From Sipunculus nudus (taxonomy: Eukaryota > Annelida > Sipuncula > Golfingiida > Sipunculidae): a DNA stretch of 64,000 nucleotides. Positions within the stretch are counted from its first letter, which is position 1; the number at the start of each line of letters is the position of its first letter. Positions 44,701 to 59,700 of this stretch are shown in pieces. The stretch is from the NCBI GenBank assembly GCA_026874595.1, contig CM049307.1, positions 23,286,362 to 23,350,361 on the forward strand, in the 5' to 3' direction. The position numbers and the translations under genes are program-made. The notes beneath the pieces are model-generated. The model saw only the letters and a list, made by a program, of their open reading frames with translations. It was not told where the DNA came from and made no database searches.

Positions 44701-47700
44701 AGTTCACCGTAACAGCCCGTGATCAGTCTGACCCTGAGCAGTCTTCCAAGGCCTCCGTTGAACTGATCATCACGAGGGACGAGTTCCCACCAGTCATCAG
44801 CAAGGAGAACTACACAGCCGAAGTGGAGGAGGGTACAGCCATCAACGGCTCAGCCGTTGCACGTATCCAAGCCAGGGACCAGGATCTCAGGGTAAATATG
44901 ATTTCATCACCCAGTCACATAATGTCACATAATAATTCCATCACTTACTCATTTATTCCATCACTCACTGGCATAATATTTAATTTTATCACTCAGTCAT
45001 TTATTCCTTCACTCTCAGCCATTTAAAGAGGTTAGGCTAAAAAATGTTTGAGAATGCAGATATTATTACTGTAAATACATTTAATTAGATAGAAGAGTTA
45101 TCTGACTAGATATGGTGGTTTTTTTTGTTTGTCTCAGCTTTATTACATGGTTTGTGAACAGATAAAGAATAAAAAAAAGCAAACTTACCTTACTGTTGAA
45201 TTAATCAACCAAATAACTTGCTACAACTGACCAACAGAAACAATCTGTGCTTAGCTTTTGTGATTTGCTTCCAGGACAATCTAGGGTCATGGCTTGTATA
45301 TAGTGTATTATAATTTATTTATTAGTGCCAGATCTTCATGATCTAAACATCTGATAGTAGTCAGTACTACTAGTCATATGTTTAGGGCAGTGTTGTTAGG
45401 CTGGTCAATAGCAGACCTGGAGCCAATCCTGATATGATTTGGAATTGATTGATATGGAAAGGAAAATTATTTTGAAATGGAATTGAACTGAATTATAGAC
45501 ATGAAAAAAGGAATGAATTTGAATTGAATTGGAATTTAAGTCCTCATGCAAGCTCAGGTGAATTGACTAAGGTCAAACACATGAACCTCTGATGGGTGAC
45601 ATAAGGAGTATGACTAGCAGCAGAAACACTGCTGAATCTCATGTACTGAACTTTGTACCGTGACAGCTGTATATAAGCACACTCACCAATGAATTCTCAT
45701 ATCAAAAGACTGCAACTTGTACATGCTTAGATTTGCAAGTTTAATTTGAACTGATCAAAAATGAATTGTATTCGAACTGAACTTTGATAATACAGCTTGC
45801 ATTGAACTGGAATTGAAAAATCTGAATTGACCCCAGGTCTGGTCATTAGATCCCTCAATCTGCTTCAATTCCAGGCAAGTTATGCCAGCATCACCAGAAA
45901 ATAATACACCATGAACATGCTATTTTTTTGCAGGATGGAAACTCAGGGGTAGGTGAAGTCATAACACCAAGGATTGTTTACATTTTATCATCCACTTAAC
46001 TTATTAATGAGCCAAGGAAGTCTTAACATTATCCACTGACTAATTCTACAGTTATTGCATCTGATGATTGAACATCTAATTCCACAGTTGATATGGCTGA
46101 CCAATGTATGATTCTCTATTTGATACAGCTAACCAATATCACATACCATTCTTCAACACAGATATTCCTCTGACCATCCCGGCAGTTGGTAGACAGACTT
46201 ATTTCTTCAATCTCTCTGTGTTCTGATTTTTTTCTTCACATTTCTGTTCTTTTCAGTGAATTTTCAAACTATTACAATAAAACCTTGAAATTGCGACCAC
46301 CTTCATTGTCTTGATAAAGGGGTCACATTCGCGAGGTTTTATATGAAGAGCAGAAAAGAATTGGGACCTATGAAAAGTGGTGGCTGTGTTGAGGTGGTCA
46401 CAAAACTGAGATGGTCATTAAGCGAGGTTTTACTGTAATTGCATTAAATTTGTCTCTACTTATAGTTGATCCTTCACCAGAATGTTCTTGATTTTTTTCA
46501 CATAAAGTGTTCTATATTCCTAGATTCAGGCTCATCATAATTAAGGGTTTGAATTTAATAAAAGGTTATACTTAATGCCAGCATGGAGATGTTTTCTATA
46601 AGTGGGGATCTTGTTAAACAATAATAAAAAAGAACTAACTTAAACAATGTTTTGGGAATCAGGGAGAATTTGACAATACTTGCTGTACCATAACTGGATA
46701 AGTGGATCTGCTGAAGGGTGATTTTACTGATTTGTCCTTATCATTGTAATGTTATTCTTACCAAAATGGAGCCAGATGTTATTTTAAGTAAAATATGTTA
46801 AATTTCACATGTACTGTGTTTGTTCTGTCCAGTTGACCAGGTCTTTTGTTTTTTTTATGCAGAATATGAAAACTGTTTGTGTTTCTGTTGACTTGGCTTG
46901 TACCAAAAGCTCTTCCCTGTGTATCTAGATAACTTCAGTTTTATATCATGTTTCCAGGCTGAGGTGGAATAATATTCATAATACTCCAAAGTGAATACCA
47001 AATGCACATCAGTGTATTGGAATGAAACATTATTACTTGCCTTTAGGCACTTGGCTCTACAGACAACCTTCTTCAAGTCTTGTACTTTTCATTTATCCGA
47101 CTTGTGTAACACTTGCAGTAATATTATGCACATATTACAGTGAGAGCTGATGCCTGATTGTGATTGCATCATTTGTGTTGGATTTTTCCAGGGACAACTT
47201 GTCTATGAGATTGTGGGAGAGCTGGCTGCCCCCAGCTACTTCTGGGTCAGTCAAAGTGGAAGCGTGTTTGTTAAGAGTGACCTCAGGAAGGACATCCAGA
47301 CCAACTATGTGGTAAGTATGGCACTGTCCTCATCTGTTAATCTACCAAGGTCCTCCTTTAAAAAGAATCCGCATATGACAGTTTCACTTATATAATAGTC
47401 TGCACAAAAAAAAATACCATTGGTCTTTAGTGTAGTGAAGTCCTCAAGTGTTAATATGGTCCTCCGGAGTTGGAACTCGATGTATGGTTCTTAGAAAAAA
47501 AGGTTGTTGATTGTAAGGTTTTCCCACTGTCTATAGTGATAATAACTGTAATAATAAAATGCTATATGTAATATTCTCAGCCTTTTGCTATGCACACCTT
47601 AGAAATCTGGCAATAAAGAAAGTGTTACCTATTTGAAAAATCTGTCAAAAGATTGTAAAGAGATCCTGAATTTGAAAGATTCCTCATGTTTTTGTTAGAA

Positions 47701-50700
47701 ATGTAAAACATATCACCTCTATTGCATTATCTTCAGAACTAGTTATATTTGTGCATGATATACTGCATGATTAAAACCTATAACTAACTCTATTTCCAGC
47801 TTACCATTGAAGTGTACGACAGTGCCAGTCCCTCAAAACGGGCCAGCACACGGGTTCACATCACCGTCCTGAGGAACGTCAACATGCCTCTCTTCACTCA
47901 AGAGTTCAAGGAGACAATCAACGAGAACTTCCCTGTAGGCAACTCCATCTTGAAGCTGGAAGCCACTGATGCTGATGATGTAAGTGTTTATTCTTTTTTA
48001 ATCCTTACAAGGCTCTTCAGGGCTTGTAATTGGCAAAATTTCCTTCAAGACTGTGGGTTCAGGCATGTCAGAGAATTTACTAGACTCACAAGTATCCTTT
48101 TTAAAAATCCAGATCTTTCTTTTTGTTAAGCAAATAAAAATCTGTGTGATACACCTCAAAAGGATGATTTGCATAAGATACTAAAATTAAATGCAAGCCA
48201 AATAGGCCAATGCTAGCCAAATTTGGCCAGGGCTTGCGTAAACCTGCAGGGAACTGCAAAGAACTGCAGAGAGAACAGGTGCTATTTTGAAGTCCTGTTT
48301 CTTAATTGTTATCAATATTTACCAGTATTTTTTACTATAACTCTTTTGTTTGCACAGGCCTTGGCTCATTACCTCCATACTCATCTTTTTGCTGCTTATT
48401 TCTTATGATGTTACATGTTTATGTTACAGGACAAGTTGGAGTACAGGCTTGTAGGCCCAGACACTGCCCTTCCTTACTTCTACATGAATCCAGTGACTGG
48501 TGTACTCTCACTGACAAAGCCTCTTGCTGGTGCCAACATTAGGTCTTTCAATGTAAGTATGTTTATCAGAAGAGAAGTATGGCTTCCTTTTTAATAAATT
48601 CATAAATTTCTCTCCCAAAAAAGTTGCAGTTTAGCAAAACATTCAAATTTTAATTTGATCGAGAGTAAACATTTATTGAATTCTTGTTTTGGAATAAAAA
48701 GTAATACCTGCCAAAAATTTTAGTCGTTCAAGTTTGGAGATTTTATTATTTTATAAAAAGAATTTTATCATATAAAAAATATGTTGCTGAAGCTTTTCTT
48801 ATAAGTTTTTCTGTCTCAGTTTTCCTCAATGACTTTTATGGTCCTTTGTGGACTCTTTGCTTATTTACATACTGAATAATAGGGGGATATTTTTCATAGA
48901 AATAAAACCTTTTCATTGGAAAAAGTATGTATCAGTAGTACAATGTTTGTGTTGTTTTGTTCTGTAGCTGTTGGCTCAAGTATCTGATGGTCGTGAACCT
49001 GAGAAGACAGACAACACTACAATTGTTATAACTGTCACAAGAGACACATCCAAACCATCATTTGTGGGAACTCCATACAAGGCTCTGGTTTCTGAGAACA
49101 TCCCTGTCAACAATGAGTTCTACACTCAAATCAAGGCAACCGACAGTGACCTCAGGGTAAGGAGCAAACAAATCAGACTTATAATTAACCAAATGGATAA
49201 TGAACAAAATAAACATTACTTAAGTTCTTGGTCATCATTCAGGGTTGACCAATTATATTCCCAGAAATATCATTATTTTACAACCTGTTGTTTCATTTAC
49301 TGAATATTAATATAATCATCTCATTTATGAGAAATATTTGTCTAAGTTAATGTGATGTCAAATACTGAAATTAAATTCTTGCATACTATGTCCAAGTTTG
49401 ATGCCTTTCTATGTTGTATTTGAGTTAAAAAAACATATACCACATGATTTGTTGTTATGTAAATAAAGTAATTTTAAATAATCATTATCATTAAATAAAT
49501 ACAAATAAATTCCTTTACACATAAAAATCTGTTTAAAGTTCAATGCCTGTTTATATCTCAAGATAGATCTTTCTGATAGCAAAATACACAAATGGATCGG
49601 TTCATTGAAAATAAAAAATAACAAACTTACATAGCAATATGCCACCTATGATTATGAAATATTATATGTGAATCTAATGATAGAATATATTAATTTAGGG
49701 TCGCATGACCTACGAGTTGGTTGGAGACATGCCAGCCCCAACTTACTTTGGAATCAGATCAGATACTGGCAGACTGTATGTGAAATCCAACTTGAAGGAG
49801 CACTTCCTCTTTGAATACAGTGTAAGTTTTATACCCCTCTTTTGTCTTTAAACATTTTCAAGGATAACATCTAAATTTTATTGCTATTTCTGTATCACAC
49901 GATCTATAAAGTTAAAGTATAGCTTGCAATATTACTTTACTGCTAATAGTATGACATCATAATGTACAGTTACTTTGACCTGTCATATCACATTGTGCCT
50001 TTTTATTTTGTGTTTATATATTTACAATATATAGCATTCTGTGGTGGCTTCTAGTATGATAGTGTAGTTTTGAACATTACAGTGTGGCTAACAGTGTCAA
50101 AGGTATTTACCTGCAGTAGAAATTATATTCTGCTTATAGTTATACTCCTTTCTTAGCAAGGAAAGTGAAAAATTACATTAAAAACAGCTGATTTTAATTT
50201 CTTTAGATACAAAACTCTTATTTACACTTTACATCTTTTTTCAAGTCAGGATGTCGTATGAATGAGTTGCATTTTCAGTACTGGTGGTCCTATAAATGAG
50301 CTGCGTAACAATAGAATGTTCTCATATTACAGCTGCGTGTTGTGGCGTATGACAGCGCCAACCCTACACAGAAGGCAGAGACAGTGGTGACAGTCCAGGT
50401 GTCTAGGAATGAATTTGGACCAACCTTCTCTCGTCGCCAGTACATCGTAGAAGCCAATGAGACATTTGACCTTGGTGACTTTGTTGGCAGAGTTAATGCT
50501 ACTGATGAAGATGGGGTAAGTCTTGTAAAAGAAGAAATTTCCTTAGTAACACAAAGGACATTGTCTTGTCTAAAACTAGAACTAAATTCTTTCAGTTGCC
50601 AGTACATTGATGATAATAATGGGGTGACTTATTTGAATTTGATTGTAACATAGTAACACTAAATTCTTGTTTCATATTTTCAATGAGTATTACACATAAA

Positions 50701-53700
50701 GGCATGATTAAAGTGATTCTTAAGTGTAGTTTATGTGCCTGCTGTTAAGGAATTACAGCTCAGCATTTATTATGCATGCAGAAGCAGGAAATCTCCACTG
50801 ATATAATCATTTGTTGAGGATCCAACAGTAATTAAGTTTTTCTGACCAGCATATATTTGAGATTATACTGTAAAGTTTTGAGATACTTACATTGCCATGT
50901 TTTTACCCAGTTGTAATAAGTCCTGAAGTCTAATTATAAAAATTTATAAATGCAGATTTTATTTAATTCAAATTAACATATTTCTCCCAGTGTGAATCAG
51001 TGTTCTTGATATGATTGACAGGACCAGATCCAGTTCGCTATCACAGGTGATGAGATTGCCAGCCAGTTCTTCTACATTGACCCTGTGAACGGAATCATCA
51101 CCCTCAAGAGACTGCTGACTGAAGGAGACCACAGCAGATTCTCGGTGAGTTTCGCTATCATAGAAGGTGGTAATGAAGCAGAGGGTGTAAAGTCTGATAT
51201 CACTGTTGAGATGAAGACAGTAGAGATGAAGCCTAAATAGCCTGGATTTGTCATAAGTTCAGTTTTGTTCCCTTTTACTTGTAATATATGTCCAAATGTA
51301 AGGTACATTCCCACTAGATCCAGAATATATTTTAAAATTTGCTCAAACTTTTACTCAAATGACCAACTGCATGATATGTTCCTCTTTGTAGGGAATTCCA
51401 TCTGATTGCTTAATAACCATCATTTTATACAAAATTTTCTACATTTTATACAAATGGTGGTAATTTCAGTTGGAAGTGATGGCCAGTGATCAAGGTGAAC
51501 CAGAGAAAACCGCCACAGCCCAAGTCTTGGTGAATGTAGACCGCGACAACTCCCTGCCGCGTGTCACTAAATCTGGCAGCTTTGATACCACAGTGGACGT
51601 GAATGCAGAGGTCAACCAGACTATCGTGACCTCCATCAAGGCTGTGGATGATGATGTCAAGGTCAGTGCATATTTTATATACTCGGGTTATGCTGTTAGT
51701 TAATTACTGTTTCATGTAACCATGAAGTGATCTTCAACCCATTGACAAGTGGAGGAGAAAGAATACCCTGGAGTGAGGTTGCTGTTTGGGAAATGAATCC
51801 TGTCTTGCAGAGGGTGATCTCTTGTCCACATTGCTTGCAGTACAGTATACCAAATACCTGATGGAATATTTAAAAAAAAGAGGTTGTAATATTAAGATAT
51901 GCCACATTTATTCATCATGACATTTGACTTTTACTTCAGATAATAAATACCTTTGATTATGTTCACCAAATGATAAACTTTAATGAGATAATTAAATTAT
52001 AATTTATATATCTAATGGTATCCTACTATGAACAATATGCAGGTTTTTCATAGAAGTTATTGGTTGCAAGCATAAGCCTATAGCTTAATCTGATTATTGT
52101 GGGCCATTTCAAACATAATTGATGGCATCAACAATGGAAGCAATGTATCAGAAAAAAATTCCCTAGGAGTGTACTGAAGAGGAAGTGGAAATGTGTCTTT
52201 ATATGAATTATTTGTCCCACTTAACTTGCCTGTGCATGTGATATGTTTTATATGTTGATTAAATAATTTCCCATGACTTCCTATACAATAATCCTGACTT
52301 TCCTTGCAGGGCTCCATCACGTATGAGTTGGTGGGTGAGTACCCAGCCACCAACTTCTTCTGGATCGACAGCTCCACTGGAAATGTCTACATCCGCCAGT
52401 CACTGAAGAATGATGGACTCAGGCTTACCAAATACACGGTAAACTACAAGTTACAGCTCCCTTTATTAGAGATTTCTTACCATTTGTAGATATTCTCTGG
52501 AAAAAGACAATGCCTTTAACATATTATTATTAATAGTTATCTTATTTATTCTGTTTTATATATCAATATAATATCATTATATATGGTATAAATACTTACA
52601 CAGGCAACACAATATAGATCAAATATATCTAAAATGTTCGATGTTCTCTTATTGATTTCTAAATATGTCATTGATTTTAAATATTTAAAATATAGGGATA
52701 TTGTATATTTTTAAGATTTTTTTATTTTCATTATAAATTGGTTGATATATAATCTGTAATTATGCTCTGTGTTTTCAGCTGAAGGTAGAGTTCTACGACT
52801 CTGCATACCCTCTGAGACGAGTCAGTGAGTATGTCGAGGTAACAGTGAATCGTAATGCCAAGGCACCGGCCTTTGAGAAGAAACAGTATGAAGCCACCAT
52901 AGCTGAGAACTTCCCAGTGATCAGCCAGGTGGTCAGAGTGAAGGCTGTTGATCCAGATGGTGACAACATAACTTACACACTGCAGGATCCTGACAAAGAC
53001 GGCTCCGTGCTTCAGTTCTTCTTTATTGAACGTGATACTGGCAGGATTATCCTGAGGAAACCGCTGTCCCAGGGACTGGCAAATAATTACTTGGTAAGTA
53101 CACTCATACCCGCCCAAGTAACTATTACCCTGTATAAATCTAATTTGATTCATTGTAATATACATGACTGTAATTCTGAATGTATGTTTGTTTTGGTGTT
53201 CATATTAATTGATATACAAAATTCTGACCATTCCAATGGCATTATGTTTAATGCTATATGTTCCAATTTGTACAGACAAGAATTTAATTCATGATATAAA
53301 TATTTTGTTTGTATAAAATTTATGTTAACAATTTATGTTTTCATATTTCTTTATTTGTATTTAAATGATTTAAAGTTGCATTTGTATTGGTGCAAATAGC
53401 AGATATCTCTCAAAGATGGCTTAATTTATATCATTACATGTAACTCATATTTGGTTGTAGCTCTAGACATTCTGTAAATTTACCCTTGAAGTTACTAGGA
53501 CTACAAAACAGGGTTTTTTTTATATTGGTAATGCTTCTACTTTTAAAATTATGAATGAAACAAGTGTTACGTATTTAAATAGAAGCATGTCTGGGACAAG
53601 TCTACCATTATTTCTGAATTTTAGATGGTTGTACGAGCCAGTGATGAAGGAGTTCCCAAGCGTTTTGTTGAAGCGCGTGTGAACATTACCATCACCAGGA

Positions 53701-56700
53701 ACCAGTACCCACCTGTCTGGAGCAGGAAGAACTACCAGCAGAGAGTCTCCGAGAACGTCAACAACGGCAGCGGTATCTACACCGTCAGGGCCTCAGACAA
53801 AGACCTGCAGGTACGAAACACATAGTAATCATATTAGGTTTTACTCGTTTATATTCAAGTATAATGCCATCATTTTAATTCTTGCCAGCAAACAAATTTA
53901 CTCCACAAACTATGCATCACTGGATTCCAGTGAATGACTTTGCAAATTAAATTATTAACTTTAAAATATACAGGTGCTCCCATAAATTGAGCAGTTGATA
54001 ATATTTATAAAAGCACTAGCAATTTTGTCAGTACTCAGCTGAATGTATGTAAAATGTTTCACTGAGAACAATTGCTAGCATGCAAATTTAACCTACTCTC
54101 TCAATCAAATAATAATCTATTGTTTCAATATGATATCAGATATAATTAAACTTGTGTATCTGTAACAAATTTAAAACTGTAAATCAAGTGAGATACTGTA
54201 GAATATCTGATTATCCTAACAGCTTTTAGGTCAAATCAATTATAGGTAAAGGAATATTCAAACATGCATCATCACTGAATACCATCAGAGTGAATTATTA
54301 CTAAATCTAAAGTACAGATAAGTGACGATCATGAAATTTAATGACAAGAGATTTTCTACCTTTTAATGCCCAGTGTTTTGCAGTATCTTTATTAAGGAGA
54401 GATTGTGAGAACAGTCATGTTTTCCTGATTCCATTGTCATCCATTTGTTTGTCTGATATGTTCACAGGGTGAGATGAGGTATGAGGTCGTGGGAATCCCA
54501 CCAGCTCCATCCTTCTTTGTAGTAAATCCAGTCACCGGTACCATCTGGACCCGCAGAGACCTGAAGACAGACAGAACGCTCACTTACACAGTAGGGTATT
54601 TTAATATATCCCCGGACCAAGATTAATTATAAAATGTATAAGTGTTATTCCTGATTGTAAAATAATTACCGTAAATTAAAAAAAATACTGCCTTAATGGT
54701 TATCAGCATATCAAATTTTAAATATAATTATATAACATTATATTATACACAGAAAACACAATCTCCTTGCTTTGGATGCACACTTAGACCTACATGTTTG
54801 CCACTCTACTGTTGTATATGGCCAAATTTTAGTTCATAAAATTGCAGACTTGCATGGATTTACCCAGATTAATGGATTTGTCCGTATCTTGGATAAATTT
54901 ACTTCTTACCATTGGTTATAATTTTATACTCTTGATCATCATATTTGTGAAAATGGTGAATATTTTCCATTGATTCGGTGCTAAAGGATACTTCCAGATA
55001 ATGTTCCAACACTACATAAAAAAATTGTTAAAATAAATTCACTCTTACAATTTCGATTGGCAGCAGCTACACAGATGACCTAATTAGCATCCAGTAATAT
55101 AGGACCTCTCTGACAACACTGTGACCACTCTGTCTTTCTTGTTACAGCTTCGTTTGGCAGCCTATGACACTGCTAACCCAACACAGAAGGTGTTTGCTGA
55201 TCTGGTCATCACTGTCAGCAGAAACGAACATAAGCCTATCTTTGAAGAGCCCAAGATGACCAAGGTCATCAGCTACACCTTGCCATTGGGTGGCACCGTG
55301 GTAACCATGAAGGCTGAAGATGAAGATGAGGTAAGAATTTGACATAAAATTTTGAATTTAAGTATTCTTAAAAGTGGTGCTATAGAGAACAAAACAAACT
55401 TTTTAGCTGAATGGTATACTTTTTTCCAACTGGCATTTTAATAATTTGATCTCATTTGAACATTACGTTAAAATTACTGAGTATGCATACTAGGAAGACC
55501 TTTATCTAATTCATGACTTTTTGTTTATAAGAATATTAATACCTTTTCACATTCTCTGAATAAAAATTAAATTAAAAATGAAATGGAAAAAATTAGATTA
55601 GTTTTCTTTGTTTGTCATTTCTTTAAATAAGAAGATATATTCACTACGTCTAAGGGCTATGTACGTGTCTTTCATTTCTCTTGAATGCTGGTTATGTGGT
55701 GATACAGGTTCATAATTTGAATTTTTATGTCCACAGAATGATGAGCTGAAATACAGCCTGGCTGGAGATAAGACATGTCTGGAATACATGTACATCAACC
55801 CTGACACAGGCATCATCTCCCTGAAGAAGCTCCTGGCCCAGACTAACGTCAATGAACTTGATGTGAGTTATTTAATCTGGATTATATGTTTCACAACTTC
55901 TGATAAACCCTGTGAACTTCTGAGAATTTAAATCTTTTGCCATGTTAAATTGTCACAGTGTTCAGTTTCCCACAATGATAAAGGTTGAATCTGAAGTCAG
56001 TCAGATGGATGAAGTTTTCTTTTACTTGCACATGTCTGAAAGCTATATGTTTTGAAAATGGTATATACAAGTCTGCACTTGACAATTCTGTGCTTTGGTG
56101 CTTTATTTTAACACATGATAAGTTGATCAGTTGATAAAATGACATGATATAGATATATATAACTATACATGAGTATAGTTATTTTTCAGTATAACACAAA
56201 GTTATCATTGACTGTTCATGATAAATAATGACTATCATTAGAGATAGGTTAAATGTTTATGCAATGACTCATTTCAACACCAAGCAAATAGTGAATATGA
56301 AATGAATTAATAATATATCTATCTCATTGATTTTATTTGCATTTATCAGGTTGTAGATATTACTCTACATAAGAAATAGCTGAGATAACTTCAGTACTTG
56401 TTTCTGTATGATTGGTGATTATCTCAAATCAGACAATGTGACAATATTTTTTCCAGTGCACTGTTGGAGTTACTGACCAGGGCTATCCTGCAGCTCAAAC
56501 CAATACAGCCAGCCTCAAGCTCACGGTGGAAAGAAAGGTCACAGCACCCAAATTTGGAGATAAACCAACTCAGGCCCGAGTTTCAGAGTCCCAGGCTGTC
56601 AACACCACCGTTGCCAATGTCAAGGCTGAACTCAAAGTGGTTGCTGTGAGTATTACTTTGGTCTTTAAAAAGTTCTATATATAATCTCTTAAGTATTTTC

Positions 56701-59700
56701 ATCATGAATTAAAGGATCCATGGTAAAGCACTGGCATTTGCTGCTTAATGAGCCACTATGATTCCACTGAAATCCTTTGCTGAAAAGACTGCTTGTTGAG
56801 GACCTTTATGAAAAGACTCCAGTTCAGTGAAGTCTCTTGTGTCTGCTCAAAACAAATAAACTAGCCTTCAGTTGTTCTATGTGTTTGTCTTGAAATTAAA
56901 TATTTACCTACTCATGGTTAAATTGTCCAGTGATTTACTTCATAATCTGTTGGTTCTCTGAAATACCATCATTTACTCATGTGTCAGTTGTGTCACAGTG
57001 ATGGTGCTTTAGGCTCACACACACATGTACACACTTAAAGTAAACCATGACAGCCAGGTGCCACTTTGTCAATTAGGCTGTCAGTAGATTATTCATCCAG
57101 TTTTCACAAAATGCATACAATCAATATCTTATAATTCAGGGCACCTTGGTTTATGAGCTTGTGGGACAATACCCAGGACCTGACTTCTTCAAAATCAATA
57201 GGACTACTGGCGCCATCTACATTGCCCGCGATCTGCGACTGGACAGCCTGCAGCTCAGTGTGTACACTGTAAGTTTGTTTAATCAAATTGGTGCAAGACT
57301 GATGTGTGTATTAAGTTAGTTTTGCAGCTTGTAATTCAGCTGACTTTTAGCAGAGTTGTCTCTAGCTGCAGAGAATATGTTAAGGGTGTAACCTACTACA
57401 AGCTGAATGTGTTGTATCAAAAAAATAATTCTCACCATAACTCCCTACAGTTTGACCAACATCGCAGGAACCATTTGTTCAAATTAGTACAGCAGTTCAA
57501 ATAAACATTTGAACCCATAAGTTAAAGCTTTTGTGATAAACAGATTCCATCATAATGTGTGGAGAAAGAGCTTTGTTGTTACGTGTCTAATTTGTGTTCT
57601 TACAGCTGAACGTGGTGGCATATGATGACAACAACCCTGGCATCAAGGGAGAGACCACTGTTTACCTGACTGTTGTAAGAAACGAGAACAAGCCTAAGTT
57701 TGAGAGGAACAATTACTCCGCCTCCATCAACACCACCTACCCTCAGGGAGCCATCATCCTCAAGGTCAAGGCCTCTGATGAGGATGATATGGTATGTCCA
57801 GATGAAAAAAAAAAATTTTGGTACAACTTTTTCCCAATAGATAATCCACATTTTGCAGACCAAGGCTACACTTTATCAAATTATAGGGGGGGGGGGATCT
57901 TCACTTTGTAATAAATCAAGCACTCTCAGATAGAATAAAATGGCATAATCTCTTCAGTCAGCTGGTGCCTATGCATAAGACAAGTTTCAATTTATAAACT
58001 TATTTAAATTGTGTTACCTATACATTATTTGCCAGCCGGTTCATATATGCAAATTCATTGATTGTTTCCAGATGTATTAATATTCATTTGTATGTTTGCA
58101 GGATACTATTCACTACAGCCTGGTTGGTGATCAGACTGCCCTCAAGTTCTTCTACGTGGACCCCGTATCAGGTGCAATCTCCCTCAAGAAGTCCATCTTC
58201 AATGACACAGCTACTCGTTACACTGTAAGTGCCAAACCAACAGTGCCAGAAGATTGTCTTTTGTAGCATACCCACACTTGTTCCTGCTTTGCAAATAAAT
58301 ATTACCTGCTCAATTGATAATTCTTTGAAATGTACGTTTTTATTTTGATGAACAAAGCATGGACTTAATGATAATAAGAGCTGCTTTTCACCAAAAATAT
58401 CACTAAAATTGCTGCTAGAACAGGCAAAGAAAGATAAAATTTCATTTAAATTAATTTGATGTTGTCCTGGATAGAAGAGCTTTGCCATGAAACAAGATTA
58501 TATTACCCAGTAAAAGGCTCTGCTTATCCATTAGTTTTTGTGGGTAAATTATGTGTTTGAGTAAAATATTTTTAGATGAGACAGATTTATTTTTAAAATT
58601 CTACCCATTGCATTAAGTTGCCATTTCCAAGGTGCTAATATTATGATATTCGTTATTTAGTTGCAAGTGAAGGCCTCAGATCGCGATGGAACTTCAGCTA
58701 AGTTCAGCACTGTCCAGGTCATCATCAGTATACCTCGTGACCAGTTTCTGCCTGTGTTCAATGGACCATACAGTAAAGATATTGATGAGAATGCTGAGGT
58801 TAAGAAGACACTGCTTACAGTCCAAGCTGTTGACCGTGATAGGAGGGTTTGTATTCAATATGTGTAGAAATGTCAGAATATCTAAGTTCTCTGTAAAAGC
58901 AAGATATATTTGAATATAAATATGGATAATTTTGTTTTAGAAATGTGGAATGAATATGAAAATGAGGTTGATTTTGCCTGTAAATGTTGAATTAATACAT
59001 GAATGTCAATGATTTTTCTCTATATCAGCAACAAATATCTAATTACTGAAAAAAAATGAATATAGATTAAATCAACACTTGGAAATATTTTTAAAAAATG
59101 CGTCATGTATGAAATATACAGGGAGAGGAATAAATTTATCGAGGACTATATAAATAGACTTTGGGAGATATATTCATCATGCATAAATTATTTTCATTAT
59201 TATTGAGCGTCAAAGCAATACTTGCATTAGACACAAAAATGAAACATTGTCTGTGGTCCTTCATCTGTTGAAATGAAATATTGTCTGTAATTTTGCCTTT
59301 GTTTATTCAGGAAAAAATTCAGTATGAGATTGTCGGTGTGTATCCTGCCCAGAGCTTCTTTGATATCGACCAGAACGGTAACATCTTCTTGAAAAACTCC
59401 CTGAAGACTGACAGCCTGAAACTGAGCCAGTATGTGGTAAGTAGGCCTGACTCGCACTTAGATTAATACCCACAGAGTGTGTAACAATGTCACATAAATG
59501 TTGAATCTCACAAATATCAGGCAGAGCAAATGAAAATTCATCATGCAAGTGTATCTGCCTGATGTGTTGTTTTGTTTTTTATTTTTTTTAGTTTTTTTTG
59601 TTGTTGTAAGTGGTTTAGCAAATTTATAAGGTTTTGTTATTAAAATAACATTGTTATGCTTAAAGCTACATATTTTTTCAGAATATCAACTTTTTTAAAA

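Larger units (their letters stand above)
44892..47191. other. Longest intron (2.3 kb), repeat-rich
   Basis: Holds the hAT-like MITE (45412), a candidate 15-nt microexon (45934) and a pogo-like MITE (46275). The first ~120 bp contain loose repeats of catttattccatcactcac. Nothing else was recognised. Confidence 0.65.
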
